Shown here: in pieces, positions 24,290 through 34,945 of the stretch
Layout: each line of letters opens with the position of its first letter
Numbering within the stretch: the first letter of the stretch is position 1
Source: Lepas anatifera
Lineage: Eukaryota; Arthropoda; Thecostraca; Lepadidae
Length of the DNA stretch: 64,000 nucleotides
Assembly: GCA_034440635.1 (NCBI GenBank)
Contig: JAOTON010001673.1
Location: 373,001 to 437,000, forward strand
Direction of reading: 5' to 3'
Position numbers and translations under genes: made by a program
Notes under the pieces: model-generated
What the model was told of the DNA's origin: nothing
The model's input: only the letters and a program-made list of their open reading frames with translations
Databases searched by the model: none

Positions 24290-24510
24290 AATGGACACTG
24301 GCGGAGGCAGGGGGCTGTTCCGGCATGGCCCCCAAAGCGCTGGAGGGGGCCAAACTATCTTTTGCCCCCCAAACGCCGGAGAAATTTTTGAAAAAGGTGT
24401 TTGCACTAGGTCTGTAGAGCAAAAAATATTCGCTCCCAACCCCCTCTGCCAGGAGGAGAGGCAGACATGGGTTTGCCCCCCAAACTCGGGTCTCCGACCG
24501 TCCCTGTGAA
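24290..24510 (+). repeat. dispersed repeat related to the segments at 37,870 and 59,500
   Basis: Shares a G-rich 'gggggccaaactatctttt' phrase and a later 'aaaaaggtgtttgcactagg' phrase with 37,880-38,010 and 59,520-59,640. It is a diverged member of the sequence that precedes the hAT fragment in those copies, and is itself non-coding. Confidence 0.6.
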
Positions 24511-24854
24511 TGGACACACTTTCGAAACCGCATAATAAACATATTTCATACATTTATTCATACATAAATCGTTGGCTTATGTTCAATGAAACCAAAAGGT
24601 CGATGGCCCTTGCCACATCAAAGTTTACCACAGGGAAACATAATGTGCCATAGATATACGAGGAACACGTGAAAAATTATGTAAGTTCTAGGAAATCCCG
24701 TTGGGTAATTGGAATGCTTTCGACATGTTTATGCTGTCCAAAACCAAATTGTAGAGAGGGAGCGGTCCATCGATGGGCATCGTTCAACTTAACAGTGGTC
24801 TTGGCTCGGGAAAAGGTGACTTAACATTTATTTTCTATTCTAAAAATGCTTACA

Positions 24855-25595
24855 CAGGGAACGGGCCTTGGATAGCCCATCCAATTTTCTATAGAAAACG
24901 TTTGAACAATTTTTTGTCAGGTCACATTTAAGGTTACTAGAGGTCAAGGCATGCCACTATAGTGATAACATGTAAATGAAGTTTTCGGTCAATACATCTG
25001 AACTAGTAAATATAGAGAAAAACAATCAACCCCATCGGAATCCTCGCAGCAACCCGAAACTAATGGCATATAATATGACCTTGCTAGGTCAAATCAAGTC
25101 AAATATAGGATTTGGCCTGACCTGCGGTCAGGTCAAGATCACATTGAGTCAAAATGTATATCATTAGAACTGAAATGATGAGACAAACCTGATTCCGTTA
25201 AGAAAAATGTTCTACCACTAACCATTAGTCAATTCTTCAGTTTAAACAATTTTCCTCATGTATTTCCCATGGAGAGGTCATGGCTCGTACCTGACATTAG
25301 GTCATCGATATAAAAATACCAGATTATATTTGTAGAACTTTGTGTGCCCATTATGTGACATGAGTTTCAATCGGATAGATTCGCCCTGTTCTGAGTTATG
25401 CTATCTTAAACTTTTTTGAAGTGAGGTCACTTGTGGCTTGACCCGAGATGATGCAACCTTAAAATTTTGCCTTTAGTTGTAAAAATAATACGAAAAAACT
25501 ATACCAAGTACGGAGGCGTTACGCGTGAGTTTTTATTCCTTATTCTATCTAAAAAAACGAGGGGGCGGGTACCCGCTCCTCCGTCAATGCACGTC
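24855..25595 (-). mobile_element. TTAA element, reverse orientation, diverged
   Basis: Reverse-complement copy of the 28754-29583 family. The terminal motif appears at the right as CCGTCAATGCACGTC followed by TTAA (25596-25599). The internal CCTGACCTGCGGTCAGGTCA block is present near 25,117. The left terminus has decayed. It lies in the intron between receptor exons 26271-26454 and 20887-21052. Confidence 0.7.
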
Positions 25596-25599
25596 TTAA

Positions 25600-26270
25600 A
25601 TAAATGTAACTTCGGACTTCCCCGCCAGATTTCACCTGCTATATTTTATGCCTTCCTGACGAGACTTCACAGTCATCGTATGTGTAGTCGTTGGGATACG
25701 AACGCTTGCACTGACGAAGGTATGTAAAATATAGCCGAAAACGCTGTCTTTTATGTTTGGTCTCATAGAGAAGTCCCAAAATATTTACTTAATCTGAGGT
25801 CTTGTCGGTCCTTGTCTTGTCGCAGCTGTTCCTATCGTATTTTTGGCCGATTGATGGAAAATACTGAGCGAGAAGTGGGGGAAATAAATTTTGGGACATT
25901 ATATTCCCTACTTTGTAAGTTGCAAGCGCCGAGTGCAAAGTTTAGGTGGGTTCCCTGTTACATGGGGTGCAATCTAAGCCCTGAAACCCTCCCAAATTTC
26001 GTGAGGATTTGCCTCGTCATTGTTTTAGCACTTGGCACTTTGGAAAGAATCATCCTAGATACTGTTCGACGCGTTCAAGCTTTTCGTAGAAGGCTTGATC
26101 AGTGAAATAGGCGCTAGATAGCTGTAGCCAACCTTGCGTCTTAAACCCTATGATTATCGTTAAGTCCGGTTACGGTTGCTTATATCCTAATGATCTTGTG
26201 TTTAACGGTAAAGTTTTGTGTCGTCATGCGCAATACTTCGAGCATGCCCTCGACCGGTGCCTCGTCCCAC
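25600..26270. other. receptor intron sequence, nothing recognised
   Basis: Part of the intron between two receptor exons, with no repeat or exon recognised. Codon-like stretches here are short and show no family match. Confidence 0.4.
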
Positions 26271-26454
26271 CTGCCAGGAGAAGGGCCGCACCACGGCCAG
26301 CAGCTTGCCCTTGGCGAGGGTGGCGGGATCAGGATCGCCGACGGCTCCTCATAGTATGGCCGAGTGAAGTCGATAGCCTCCTCCCGCACCTGCGTGATGG
26401 TAAAGCTGGCCACGCCCAGGAACACGTCCTGCCGGACACATCAGCCTGATCCAT
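26271..26454 (-). CDS. ionotropic receptor exon: S1 lobe end and TM1 linker (frame-disrupted)
   Basis: The exon starts MDQADVSG after acceptor CTCTCAG. Following a frame change it reads VFLGVASFTITQVREEAIDF and TRPYYEEPSAILIPPP, then a second frame change gives KLLAVVRPFSWQ before donor GTGGGA. The F-T-I-T-x-x-R-E-x-x-I-D-F motif is the ligand-binding signature. Its arginine corresponds to the residue that holds the glutamate alpha-carboxylate in AMPA receptors, and PYYEEP is typical of IRs. The exon is 184 nt; two missing single bases would restore a multiple of three and phase-0 ends. I see the frame breaks directly, but whether they are mutations or sequence errors cannot be told from the window. 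Confidence 0.85.
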
Positions 26455-27094
26455 CTGAGAGCTCCTAGCAACTTCCACAGGATAGCCACATTTACACAAG
26501 CCGTGGTATTGACCCACCCAGCCCATGGGCCATTACAGCGTCCAGTGCCTAGTGTCTACTTACCGAGCCCATGGGCCTGGCTAACGTGCACGGTGTCAGG
26601 GCTGATTTTTTGGGGGAAGCTGGAAGATTGGGCTACGGAAAGAATAACTTTTTTCTTCTGGACTCAGCTTCCATATTTCTAGAACACCAAGTCGCGTGTC
26701 GTCTTTAAATTCCACTCATCACGGTGCTGGATGCGCGCTTGCTTTGGCTCCTATGCGTGCCAAACGTGCGCCAAGCAACAATATAAGTGTGGTTTAAAGG
26801 CAACACCGGTCTGGGTGCTCTAAAAGATGAAAGTTGAGTCCAAATTAAAACAAGAGCTATTCTTGCAACAGTCTAAGCTCCCATCTTGCCCCCAAAGAGC
26901 CAGCTCTGACAACTCGCATGCTGGTCGGCTTCTGCCCAGCGTGAGAACTTCCAAGTCCTAAGTAAATGTGATTGCGTGTAAAAAGGACTTGTGAGTGGTG
27001 TTAAGTGCTAGTCCTGGGCCCGGCCACTGGACGGGGACGCGGAGGGCCGCCCACCACGCCAGTCGTGTACAGACAGCTGTCTAATACACGCACC
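26455..27094. other. receptor intron sequence, nothing recognised
   Basis: Intron between exons 34855-34945 and 26271-26454. No feature was recognised before the MITE that begins at 27095. Confidence 0.4.
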
Positions 27095-27289
27095 CATGGG
27101 CGCCGAAAGCGAGGGGGGACGGGGGGACGCGTCCCCTGTTGGTCAACCACGGGGGACGTCCCCCCAAAAAAATTGGGCCAATGGTCATTACGGCTGTCAG
27201 GTACTGAATATGCTCAAAATTCGCCTCCCCCGGTCAGCACCAGCCCGGGTCCGTCCCCCCCCTGCGGAAATTCTGTGGCGGCGCCCCTG
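27095..27289. mobile_element. 195-bp hAT-like MITE with 8-bp target duplication
   Basis: The termini CATGGGCGCCG and (reverse complement of the right end) CAGGGGCGCCG are inverted repeats. The flanks CACGCACC (27087-27094) and CACGCGCC (27290-27297) form an 8-bp target duplication with one mismatch. The interior has GGGGGACG/CGTCCCCC inverted words. It is non-coding. CA..TG ends with an 8-bp duplication are characteristic of hAT non-autonomous elements. Confidence 0.75.
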
Positions 27290-27469
27290 CACGCGCCCAA
27301 CATGTGGCGCAGGCGGTGGCACCAGACACTTTCCTTGGACGGTAATGGAATCGTAAAAAGTTCGTGAATATCATTTGTGTGCTTCCTGTCGTCAAAATTG
27401 AGCGCGACGACACGGTCGCAGGCCTCGCCGCAATGGCTCGCGCCAATGGCGAGGACGCCGCCAGAGGGA

Positions 27470-27815
27470 TCACCGGCATGCTGAGGAGAGGAGCCGGAGA
27501 GGGATCCCGGCAGGCTGAGGAGAGGAGCCGGAGCGGGATCACCGGCATGCTGAGGAGAGGAGCCGGAGAGGGATCCCGGCAGGCTGAGGAGAGGAGCCGG
27601 AGAGGGATCCCGGCATGCTGAGGAGAGGAGCCGGAGAGGGATCCCGGCAGGCTGAGGAGAGGAGCCGGAGCGGGATCACCGGCATGCTGAGGAGAGGAGC
27701 CGGAGAGGGATCACCGGCATGCTGAGGAGAGGAGCCGGAGAGGGATCACCGGCATGCTGAGGAGAGGAGCCGGAGAGGGATCCCGGCATGCTGAGGAGAG
27801 GAGCCGGAGAGAGGG
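27470..27815. repeat. ~36-bp GC-rich minisatellite in receptor intron
   Basis: The unit resembles GGATCACCGGCATGCTGAGG then AGAGGAGCCGGAGAG, alternating with a GGATCCCGGCAGGCTGAGG variant, about nine units. It is about 1 kb upstream (in gene direction) of the exon at 26271-26454. Confidence 0.9.
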
Positions 27816-28749
27816 CTGTTCGGTGCAGATGATGAATTCGCTCATGCCCCAGCCGACGCACAGTGGGCGTTTCACAGTTCTAGCGCGAAACTGTTCCTTC
27901 TACCGACCAGGGTGGGGGTACAGGTTTTAGGATACCATGAAACCAGAATCTTCTTACTATCTGGTTAGGAATCCAAAGCTAATGCAAACCTAATCCATTA
28001 AAGAAAACATCTTAGCTAAGTTTTTTCGTTTTGTCCACCCAAGGGGTTAGTGTATTTCCCCTCCCTATCACACCTATTATTATGTCTTTGAGTGTGTGTC
28101 AGCAGCCACAGATGATGCAGCCACAATCACCCAAGGTCAGGGCAATGCGGAGACGAATTAACACGGAGTTATGCGCGAGCTGGCTGGTCATTGGTCAATA
28201 GTTATGTCAGTTTCACCTCAATGAAACGTCTGCTTACATGTTTCTTTCCAAGAAAAACGGGAGAATGAGATAATTATGTTGTAAAAAGTTGTGCTAAATA
28301 TTTACTTTTAGAGCTAAGCAAAATTCTCACCCCTCCTCCGATCCACTAGGTGGCAGCAAATGCGAAGCATCGACACAATGCGCAATCGTCAGCAGAAGTA
28401 GACCGGCGTTATTTCAACAGTGGTCACACATAAATCAAGGGGCCATCTTCCACTAAAACAATATTTCTATGAAAGCTCCTCTGTTAAAACGCTAAATCAA
28501 TATCAATGTCTTGCGGAAAGGATATATTATTCATTCTCCTAGTTCAATGCTTATAGTGCAATTTACAGATTTGCACGTTTATTGATATTACAATGACCAT
28601 GCTATGGATCTATTACAATATCCTGCGATGATATGACAGGGATCCACGAACGAACGTGAAAAGCCTGGTACCGCAGTGTTCTCTGACATTTTAAAGCAAT
28701 ATCACTCTAGACAGTTGACCCAACTCCGATATATGTAGTATCTTCATAT
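27816..28749. other. receptor intron sequence, nothing recognised
   Basis: AT-rich, with no repeat match inside the window and no convincing exon. A minus-strand stretch at 27,805-27,862 reads LCVGWGMSEFIICTEQP, but no position in the receptor would accept it. Confidence 0.35.
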
Positions 28750-28753
28750 TTAA

Positions 28754-29583
28754 CGCGCGCATTGACGGGGGCGGGTACCCGCCACCCCCTCAGGTTTTTT
28801 CGGAGACAGCATAAAAACAGCGGCGCGAAGCGCCGCCGTAGTCGGCATACCTTTTCTCTCATCATTTTTACAACTTTATTCAAAATTTTAAGGTTAGGTA
28901 ATCTCAGGTCAGGTCACCAGTACAGGCCAAGTGACCTGACCTAAAAAAGTTTAAGATGGTATAAGTCGGAACAGGGTGAACTTATCCAATTGAAACTCAT
29001 ACCACATAATGGCCCCACCGTGTTCTCTAAAATTTGTCCCGGAATGTTTTATATCGATGACCTAAGGTTAGGTACGAGCCATGACCTCTCCATTGGAAAT
29101 ACATGGGAAAATGGTTTTAGCTGAATAAATTGGTAATGAATGGTCATAGAGCGTTTATTTTAACTGCATTAGATTTGCCTTGTCTTTGTGGTTCTAATGA
29201 GATGCATTTTTACCTTATTTTACCTTGATCTGACCTGAGGTCAGGTCAATTCTTGATTTGGCCCAGCAAGGTTATGTTATAATCATTCGATTTGGCTTGC
29301 TGCGAGGATTCATACAGTTCAAATTGTTTTGCTCTATCTTAACTTCTTTATATGTAATGACCGAAAACCTTTATTTATATGTTATCCCTATGTCGGCATG
29401 TTTTGACCTCTAGTGACCTTAAATTTGACCTGACAAAAAATGGTTTCAATATTTTCGATGGAGAAATAGATGGGCTAACCAACGCCTTTACCGTTGTTCG
29501 CTACCTAGCGCCGTTTTTGAGATCTTAGGGGGCGGGTACCCCCGTCAAAGCGAAGGTGGCTCAGACCCCCGTCAATGTGCGTG
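28754..29583 (+). mobile_element. TTAA element, complete 830-bp copy
   Basis: The ends are CGCGCGCATTGACGGGGG and, at the right, CCCCCGTCAATGTGCGTG, an inverted repeat. TTAA lies on both sides (28750-28753 and 29584-29587). The interior contains many AGGTCA words, including a near-perfect palindrome at 29227-29247. There is no transposase ORF, so it is non-autonomous. A TTAA target is typical of piggyBac-like elements, but the terminal bases are not the usual piggyBac CCC; the superfamily is left open. Confidence 0.85.
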
Positions 29584-29587
29584 TTAA

Positions 29588-30248
29588 AGTTGTATCATAA
29601 CCATGACTATGATGTCATAATATAACATTCACAGTGACAACATATTGGATGGCGGCATATGATTGACAAAGTAGGGTCAATGATTTTGAAATAACGGTAT
29701 AGCATTGATCTCTGGTCTTTAACATTAACATGCATCTTCAAGTGAGGTGACACTGACATGCTCCTTCACTTATTTTGATTCTGATGTCACTGCTTGCTCT
29801 ACAATTCAGGTAAAGTGGTCAATCGTCGCCTTTACTAATTCTTTCAAATACAAGCATGTAGTGTCTAGTCAGTCCCATTCGGTTTGCTGGTTACCTTGGC
29901 AAAAAGATGGAGGGCACTTCAACGCCCCCTTCTCCAGTGCGGAGGATAATGCGGACCAAAAATGGTTGAAGGTAATAAAAACTTTGGAAAATTATTATAT
30001 TTTCAAAGCGGGTTATCACGTTTGCTCGTTCGTCAGTATATTTTGTCTAAGACCCACTCTGGGTGGTTTTTCACTTGACACGTTATTTCGTATAAAAGTA
30101 AACACTCGGGATAACTGCTAAAATGTACACAAGATAGGCTAAAATACGAAATCGAAGCGCTAAAAGTGAAAAGGTTAAAAAGACTAAAACTAAAAGTTTA
30201 CAGAGCATGGTAAAGCTGAAATACAGTAAAAACATACAATCAGCGGAC
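29588..30248. other. receptor intron sequence, nothing recognised
   Basis: AT-rich. One plus-strand ORF at 29747-30121 (124 codons) has no recognisable motif and ordinary composition for chance, so I do not call it a gene. Confidence 0.3.
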
Positions 30249-31343
30249 TCATTCGTGGAGCCACAGAAGCAGGTTTCTTAACCATGGTCTAAAAGGTTCA
30301 CTATCGTCCACTGTAAGCCGATTGTACATTTGTAAGCCCAGGTAGATGATCCGTCTCCTCCCTGCTTCTGTGCGATTACGTGGCAGTGTGAGGTTTTGCG
30401 ATTGTTGTGTGAAGTGATCGTGGCAGCGACTCGCGCAACTCCTATTGCGCTGGCCAAATACAGTGGAGTACCATGAAGCAAAACAGAGTGCACAGCACAT
30501 ACTGAGGGATGATTGTTTCGCACTCACCCAGCGCAACCGGCTCAGCACATCCGATGTGTAGTCGCATCGGCCACGCCCACTCACTACTCGTGCTCCCAAA
30601 TCTAACATCTTTTCAAGGCAGCGTGTTTGAGTAGTATTACATGACCCACAAATCGATAGACAAAAACGAATAACTGATATCACCGGTGCCTGCACAATAC
30701 TCCTCATGACATCTCTTGGAATTCCGTGCTGCGCATGGCTTAGGGCGATCCATATTCCGTTGCATTTGACGCATACGGAATCCACATGTCTTTTAAAGGT
30801 CAGGTGTCTATCTACCATTACAACTAGATGTTTTACCACTCTAAGATCGTGAATTACAGCTCCACAGAAATTAATGGTACTTGGGTACTTGTACTAGGGA
30901 ACTTGTACTTGTACTTGGGTACTTGTACTTGTACTTGTACTTGGGTACTTGCACTTGTACTTGGGTACTTGTACTTGTACTTGGGTACTTGTACTTGTAC
31001 TGGGGAGTACTTGGGTATCATCGGAGAACCAGACAATCGTGATTTCATCTTCCACGCATAAGCTGAGGTCGTTGGCGAAGAGCATGAACAAAAGACAAGA
31101 TAAGCTACCCTCTTGGAATATTCCCAGTTGGTTATTTTTGGGATTTTGACTTGCAGCTGTAGCCATTTGCTCTGCAAATTTGGACGTGTAGAGTGTAACC
31201 TGACAGGTAGCTTTCAAACCATTCTGTGTCGACGCCGTAAAGGGTACGTTTCTTGAGTAATTTCGAATTTGGGATTACGTCAAAGCACTTGGACAAATCG
31301 ATAAGGATCAAAATATAAATTTCGCCCCTATCCATCCCTGAAA
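30249..31343 (-). pseudogene. decayed LINE reverse transcriptase (palm and C-terminal part)
   Basis: Minus-strand fragments in two frames carry non-LTR reverse transcriptase motifs in order. First comes ILIDLSKCFDVIPNSKLL (motif A region) and ESYLSGYT, then FQEGSLSCLLFMLFANDL (equivalent of PQGSVLGP..F..Y.NDL). FSDDT follows at the catalytic Y/FADD position, then a C-terminal segment with HLTFKRHVDSVC and GIPRDVMRSI. Frameshifts and an expanded CTTGTA microsatellite inside the ORF show it is dead. The missing upstream part lies at 32313-32441, separated by an inserted TIR element. The clade is probably jockey/CR1-like. Confidence 0.75.
30884..31012. repeat. (CTTGTA / CTTGGGTA)n microsatellite
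   Basis: About 20 tandem words of CTTGTA and CTTGGGTA, located between the catalytic-motif segment and the C-terminal segment of the decayed reverse transcriptase on the minus strand. It is therefore an expansion within former coding sequence. Confidence 0.9.
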
Positions 31344-32312
31344 GTAGGGGGATCGGGGCAAAACGGACGCCTGATGTTTTTTTCTAACATAGCAAGCTCA
31401 ATAGCGTGCCGAAAATTTTGAGCTATACACCCTGACATAGCCTAATGAATTGTGTCTCGAATGTAAGAGTAGCAACTAAAAAAATAATTTGGAAAAACAT
31501 GGCAGTAACACATATAAGCTAATATTTTTTATCCGTTTTGCCCCAACCCTGGGGCATAATGATTTTCAGGAAGGGGCAAAACGGAAAATATGACCTGTCA
31601 TTGGACTTTGCCCGGGCACCCCAAGAGATATATAAATCCACATTCCTTGCAGCCCGGGTAATAAGGCAAAAAACATCATATTTTCGTTAAAGCGTCGACA
31701 TCTATTAACTCAGTGAAAGTTTTAACCTGCTTTCATTTTGGCACAAGACTGCCCCCCAACCTGGACCCGCCCCTGCCTTGTTTTCTCGCTGTTTCTTTGA
31801 CCTTACAACAATAACAAACTACATAGCACATTATCCTAAGTGACTGGGGCTACTGGACCATTAAAGACCATTTTACACCATTAGTCCATTTTGCCCCGTA
31901 GCTACTACAATTCAAGTTTTTACGTGTCGGAAAAAATAACAGTTTTGAGATTTGAAAGTACCCATACCCCAAGCCTACACTGCCACTTTTTCAGACATAT
32001 CACCATCAGAACTGAACTCAGTTTGCCACTTAGAGTGGCAAACTGAGTTCAGTTCTGATTTTCAGTTCTGTTTTAAATCGTCAAAACGACGATTTAAAAC
32101 TTGTAAATATCGTAATGTTTACACGAAAATCCTTCCAGCCAGCCCACATCGAAATGATGCCGCTAACTGACGATATACACGCTATGTTCTGACGTCCTTT
32201 GTCTAAAGCAGTAGTTCATCTTCTAAAATCTAGATGGAAACACCACTTACATACCGAAATGGCTAAAATCTGTTTTGCCCCAAAGTTCGTTTTTGCCCCC
32301 GGTCTCCCCTAC
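31344..32312. mobile_element. ~970-bp TIR element inserted in LINE, with internal hairpins
   Basis: The left end reads GTAGGGGGATCGGGGCAAAA and the reverse complement of the right end reads GTAGGGGAGACCGGGGGCAA. The word GGGGCAAAACGG or its complement recurs internally (31533-31544 and 31573-31584 as an inverted pair). Two perfect hairpins lie at 32005-32059 and 32070-32100. Reverse transcriptase sequence of the same strand and order lies on both sides, so it inserted into the LINE. No transposase is recognised, and the target duplication is not clear. Confidence 0.7.
32005..32059. repeat. perfect 26-bp-arm hairpin, 3-nt loop
   Basis: Arm 32005-32030 is the exact reverse complement of 32034-32059, with loop TAG. 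The arms contain GAACTGAACTCAGTTTGCCA and its complement. A second perfect hairpin (13-bp arms GTTTTAAATCGTC, loop AAAAC) follows at 32070-32100. Such tight perfect repeats are unstable and suggest a recent origin, or a structured RNA if transcribed. Confidence 0.85.
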
Positions 32313-32441
32313 ACTATACGTTATTACGTTACGCGCTGTTTCGGTAGAATGATATTTTCGGTAGCCTTGTTGGATTGAAGCCCAAAGGTGATTTGATTCT
32401 ATAATATTTCGTAAGCTGAACCTGCACAATTTTTTCAACAA
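32313..32441 (-). pseudogene. decayed LINE reverse transcriptase (fingers part)
   Basis: Encodes SLRNIIESNHLWASIQQGYR then KYHSTETA on the minus strand. The G-Y/F-R-x-x-x-S-T motif of non-LTR reverse transcriptases is clear. It joins the 30249-31343 fragment across the inserted TIR element. Confidence 0.7.
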
Positions 32442-32959
32442 ATTTCATCATAGCCGGAAGAACCGATATCGGTCTGGTCTGAGCCCGATCATTGCCGCGG
32501 GTACCTGGCCTGTAACGAGACTGGAATTTACCATATCAAGCAGCAAGAAACCTAGGCAAGGGGAGAACTTTTGCAACATTGCAATGCTAATATCGTCGTT
32601 TCCTATATACACTTATTTTTTCATCCAAAGAATAGTAGCGTGAAGTGATTCCAAATCGATGGGACTTTAAAGGTACTAGAAGTCACTCCAGGTAGTCGCA
32701 CCGGGACGGTAGCTGTGACAGCTCGCACGCTGGCCGCTGTTGAAGGTCCTATGGATACGTAATAATTGTTAGGTGCGTCTGGCGTGATGTTTGGTTGTTT
32801 GATGTTGTTTGATGTTGTTTGATGTTTGGATGTTTGGTACCTCTGAGGGAGCTCGTTTTCTTCCAACGACCTTTTCATTCCAAATCTTAGCTTTCTGACC
32901 GATATCAGCCCAACAGGGTCAGAGATACGAACATACGGTCAGAGATACGAAATATTTCC

Positions 32960-33017
32960 ATTAGCGTCCGACAGGGTTCCATTGTCGGCCTCTTTTTTAT
33001 TTATATTAACGATTTGT
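32960..33017 (+). pseudogene. second reverse transcriptase fragment, plus strand
   Basis: Reads ISVRQGSIVGLFFIYINDL then stop, the P/RQGS-I-x-G-x-x-F-x-x-Y-I-N-D motif of LINE reverse transcriptases. It is oriented opposite to the fragment ending at 32441. The next part of the domain appears only at about 33,840, after a T-rich interruption. Confidence 0.65.
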
Positions 33018-33835
33018 AATTAGCTTGGGTGGGTTGGTCGGGGGAAAAGGGGTTTAGTATTTTTCATTCTAGTTACATAATATTTTCCATGCGAGGGAGA
33101 TTGTGGTTTCTCTTCCTATTATATCGGCTTTGAATTTATCCTTGTTTCTGTGTTTATATTGGCCTTATATGTCTTATATTTCTATATTTTTACGTTTCTT
33201 ACCTATCTTTGATTTGTTTTTATACTGATTGATCCCTATAGTTTCTGCGCCATGTCGATTATGTCCCTCTTTCCTTTATTAATGTGTAATTTTGCTGAGT
33301 TTTTCTGTAGGCTTGTCTGACGGCGTGTATTTATATTTGCCTGTTTCTGAGGTGTTCCTTTTGTTTTTCGGCGTTCTTTTTTGTTTCTTCATCGCCTTCT
33401 TCACTCCCTTTGCCTTCGTGTAATTTTGTAGTTTTTGCCTTACTGGTGCTTCGTTGCTTTATCTTGGATTTTTTACTCCATTTTTATTTGATTAGATTCT
33501 GCTTTTGTTCTAATAGACCATTTGGCCAATAATTGTACTTGCTTTTTGTCTGTTTATTTCCTGTATTTGTGAGTTAGCATGGTTATGATACACGTGGATT
33601 TTTGTTTCGTTTTTGTCTTTAAGAATTCTTATGAGGTCTTACCTGAAGCAATCCTGTTTGATTTATCTCTTTTCTGTTCCTGTTTTCTCTTTTATCTTTA
33701 GCTGCCTTATTTGGTTGCCGGTGGCTTAGTTTCACATATATTGTATATGTTTTTATATTCTTTGGCTCTGCCTATTGTTTCTAACCTGCATACTTTTTTC
33801 TCTTTTGTGTTCTTTGTGTTCTGCATAGTGAAAAT
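33018..33835. other. T-rich sequence interrupting a reverse transcriptase
   Basis: About 820 bp of strongly T-rich plus strand with many TTTCT, TTTTT and TGTTTC words. It lies between two collinear reverse transcriptase pieces, so it is probably an insertion. Termini and family are not recognised. Confidence 0.45.
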
Positions 33836-34112
33836 CAATAGAAGTGACTACGATGATAATGATGAGCTTCAAAAAGGGATTTTTTATATATTCGCTGATG
33901 GCACTGCGATAATCATTAGGGGCAAAAGTACAGATGAATTACAAATTACATACCATGAATTAATAATTACCATAGATGAAACTCGTCATAAAATATCAAA
34001 TAAGTTTAGAGCAAACTGCTTATCATTAAATGCTTCAAAATCTTGTTATCAAATTTACACTCAAGGCAAATATATTTCTTTGACGAGCAGGGAGTGGCAC
34101 AGACAGAGCTAA
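33836..34112 (+). pseudogene. reverse transcriptase fragment with altered catalytic motif
   Basis: Contains GIFYIFADGTAIIIRGKSTD followed by ELQITYHELI and ANCLSLNASKSCYQIYT, matching the F/YADD-T-A and N-K-L-S-L-N-x-x-K-[ST] motifs of LINE reverse transcriptases. FADD is replaced by FADG. The ORF ends soon after, so it is inactive. Confidence 0.7.
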
Positions 34113-34854
34113 CTTAAGTAAATGACAATATGATGTTTCAGTTGATGGACAATCTTTTTACCTGGATGTACGGGTGTGGAGTGTCACTCCTGCCTATCAA
34201 ATGGGTAGTGGGGTTTATATAAAAAAATCGAACAACTGATATCCAATCAAATATTTCATTCTATATCAAAACTTTGTCAACGACATTATTATAAAAGTCC
34301 TTTCCTTCTACTGGTGCCGACTATCCCCAAAGTCCCTCTGGAGAAAGGCTAAGACCGAGTGGTAAAAACACTATAGACACCCAGATACACGAGTCGATGA
34401 GTCCGTTGCCACGTTTGAACGGAAATGGTGCAAACTGAGGCTGCCCATGTGGCCGGGCTAATTGAGACGTGTCAGCGTTGTGAAGTGAAGTGAATCACGA
34501 GTCCCATCATCTGCAGCATGACGGTGCACGAATATTTTTCTAGTCCACTCCGTTGTTATAAAGTTCAGGTGCGACACACCATTCTACCAGCATCCTCGGC
34601 TATAGAAGAGGCGGTCAGCATTGTGTAACGGCACCATTTTTTTTACCTCAGACGACGTAGTTGTTGGTGAATTTTAAGATAAAAATACATCTTAATGTAT
34701 TCTTTGATATCTTCTTTTGAGAAATAAGCAGAGTTCAGCAATAAATTGGTGTATTTGAAATCAGCGTCCTTAGGTCGGCAATATTCAATCAGAATTGAAA
34801 TTGAATGTGCGGTGTGAACTCGGTTCGAAACTTGGCCGTGTTTTCGAAACTTAC
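34113..34854. other. receptor intron sequence, nothing recognised
   Basis: Intron sequence directly downstream (minus-strand sense) of exon 34855-34945. No repeat of the window's families and no exon were recognised. Confidence 0.35.
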
Positions 34855-34945
34855 CGATCTGTTCACCATGCCCACCATGCCGTTGAAGGTGCCGTTGGCT
34901 AACTTGTTCCCCCAGTTGCCGTCATACGGTAAGCGGAGACTTATC
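34855..34945 (-). CDS. ionotropic receptor exon: S1 lobe, D-G-x-W-G motif
   Basis: This 91-nt exon joins the preceding exon in phase 2 to give R, then ISLRLPYDGNWGNKLANGTF, then NGMVGMVNRS. The D-G-x-W-G...N-G-x-x-N-G-M-[VI]-G segment is the hallmark of the IR/iGluR S1 lobe. The acceptor is GTTCCAG and the donor is a consensus GTAAGT directly after S. It ends in phase 0, matching the phase-0 start of exon 26271-26454 (GMVNRS then MDQAD). It is intact, with no stop or frame break. Confidence 0.88.

Noticed and set aside
27805..27862. Minus-strand LCVGWGMSEFIICTEQP as a receptor exon
   Set aside because: Flanking receptor exons already join in frame (GMVNRS to MDQAD), leaving no place for it, and it runs into minisatellite.
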